This document shows positions 63,569 through 64,000 of a DNA stretch of 64,000 bases, in pieces. Each line of letters begins with the position of its first letter. Position 1 is the first letter of the stretch. This DNA is from Pseudomonadota bacterium. Lineage in GTDB: Bacteria > Pseudomonadota > Gammaproteobacteria > Steroidobacterales > Steroidobacteraceae. Position numbers and translations under genes: made by a program. The stretch covers positions 1 through 64,000 of the forward strand of contig JAKCDC010000012.1 of NCBI GenBank assembly GCA_021838635.1, written 5' to 3'. The notes under the pieces are model-generated. The model worked only from the letters and a program-made list of their open reading frames with translations. It did not search any database and had not been told where the DNA came from.

Positions 63569-64000
63569 CACACCTGCATGATTTCCTTTTCCTTGGCCAC
63601 CAGAAGCTGCTCGATGTCGGCAATGTGCTTGTCGGTGAGCTTCTGGATGTCGCCTTCGGCGCGGTGCTCCTCGTCCTGCGCGATCAGCTTTTCCTTCAAC
63701 AAATCCTTCACGTCGTTCATCACGTCGCGGCGCACGTTGCGCACCGCCACACGCGCGTTCTCCGCGTCGGCCTTGAGCACCTTGGTGATCTCGCGGCGCC
63801 GCTCCTCGGTGAGCGGCGGCATCGGAATGCGGATCACGGTACCGGCGGTCATGGGCGTGAGGCCGAGGTCGGACTTGAAAATCGCCTTCTCAATCGCCTG
63901 CACCACGCCCTTCTCCCACGGGGAGATCACGAGCGTGCGTCCTTCTTCCACGGCGATGCTCGCGACCTGCTGCAGCGGCACGTCCGAGCCGTAGTAATCG
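63568..64000 (-). CDS. frr: Ribosome recycling factor, 5' part outside the window
   Basis: The visible 143 codons cover about the last three quarters of RRF. Reading starts in DYYGSDVPLQQVASIAVEEG at the right edge and continues through SPWEKGVVQAIEKAIFKSDL and IPMPPLTEERRREITKVLKA to VAKEKEIMQV. RRF splits post-termination ribosomes with EF-G. The gene continues beyond base 64000. Confidence 0.95.
   Translation of the reverse strand, partial: DYYGSDVPLQQVASIAVEEGRTLVISPWEKGVVQAIEKAIFKSDLGLTPMTAGTVIRIPMPPLTEERRREITKVLKADAENARVAVRNVRRDVMNDVKDLLKEKLIAQDEEHRAEGDIQKLTDKHIADIEQLLVAKEKEIMQV

Overview
The window is a G+C-rich bacterial chromosome segment. Its gene content and order point to a gammaproteobacterium near the Xanthomonadales/Nevskiales/Steroidobacterales. 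The order frr-uppS-cdsA-dxr-rseP-bamA-skp-lpxD-fabZ-lpxA-lpxB-rnhB-dnaE-accA-tilS, the block pyrG-kdsA-eno-ftsB-ispD-ispF-truD-surE-pcm, and lysS-prfB-...-recJ-rpfE (the context of the Xanthomonas rpf region) all agree. I do not name a genus. Almost every gene is on the minus strand; the plus-strand genes are ygfZ, an Mth938-like gene, a Smr-domain gene and the decayed genes at the left end.

Positions 1-4080 are a decayed accessory region with visibly lower G+C. It holds a broken type IV toxin-antitoxin pair (AbiEi-like antitoxin with an internal deletion; AbiEii-like nucleotidyltransferase toxin interrupted by a 280-bp element with terminal inverted repeats and a 5-bp target duplication, and also frameshifted). 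It also holds a possible exonuclease tail, an apparently intact membrane-anchored Mrr-type nuclease with a small membrane partner, and a frameshifted ArsR regulator whose downstream partner is replaced by unrecognised sequence.

Positions 4082-9687 encode a five-gene MacB/FtsX-type ABC export operon: periplasmic adaptor, ATPase and three permeases, two of them paralogues. Its promoter is readable. Positions 9881-22706 run from the rpoE-rseA-mucB envelope-stress operon (with a sigma-E-like promoter) through a glutaredoxin-like gene, lepA, lepB, a DUF4845 gene, rnc, era, recO, pdxJ, acpS, an exonuclease, rlmD and nagZ. Positions 22707-26575 are the succinate dehydrogenase cluster, with genes for two assembly factors (SDHAF4 type and SdhE). 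Divergent ygfZ follows, then murI, lysS and prfB with a programmed +1 frameshift, a LuxR-type regulator, recJ and an rpfE-like gene.

Positions 35150-46052 carry the Mth938-like gene, pcm, surE, the Smr gene, truD, a secreted PNGase A-like deglycosylase gene inserted between truD and ispF, then ispF, ispD, ftsB, eno, kdsA and pyrG. Positions 46139-64000 are the envelope and replication supercluster, from tilS back to a partial frr at the right edge, largely coupled through 4-base stop/start overlaps. It joins isoprenoid carrier synthesis (dxr, uppS), phospholipid synthesis (cdsA, accA, fabZ), lipid A synthesis (lpxD, lpxA, lpxB), outer-membrane assembly (bamA, skp) and the sigma-E protease (rseP). 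That protease acts with rseA and mucB elsewhere in the window.
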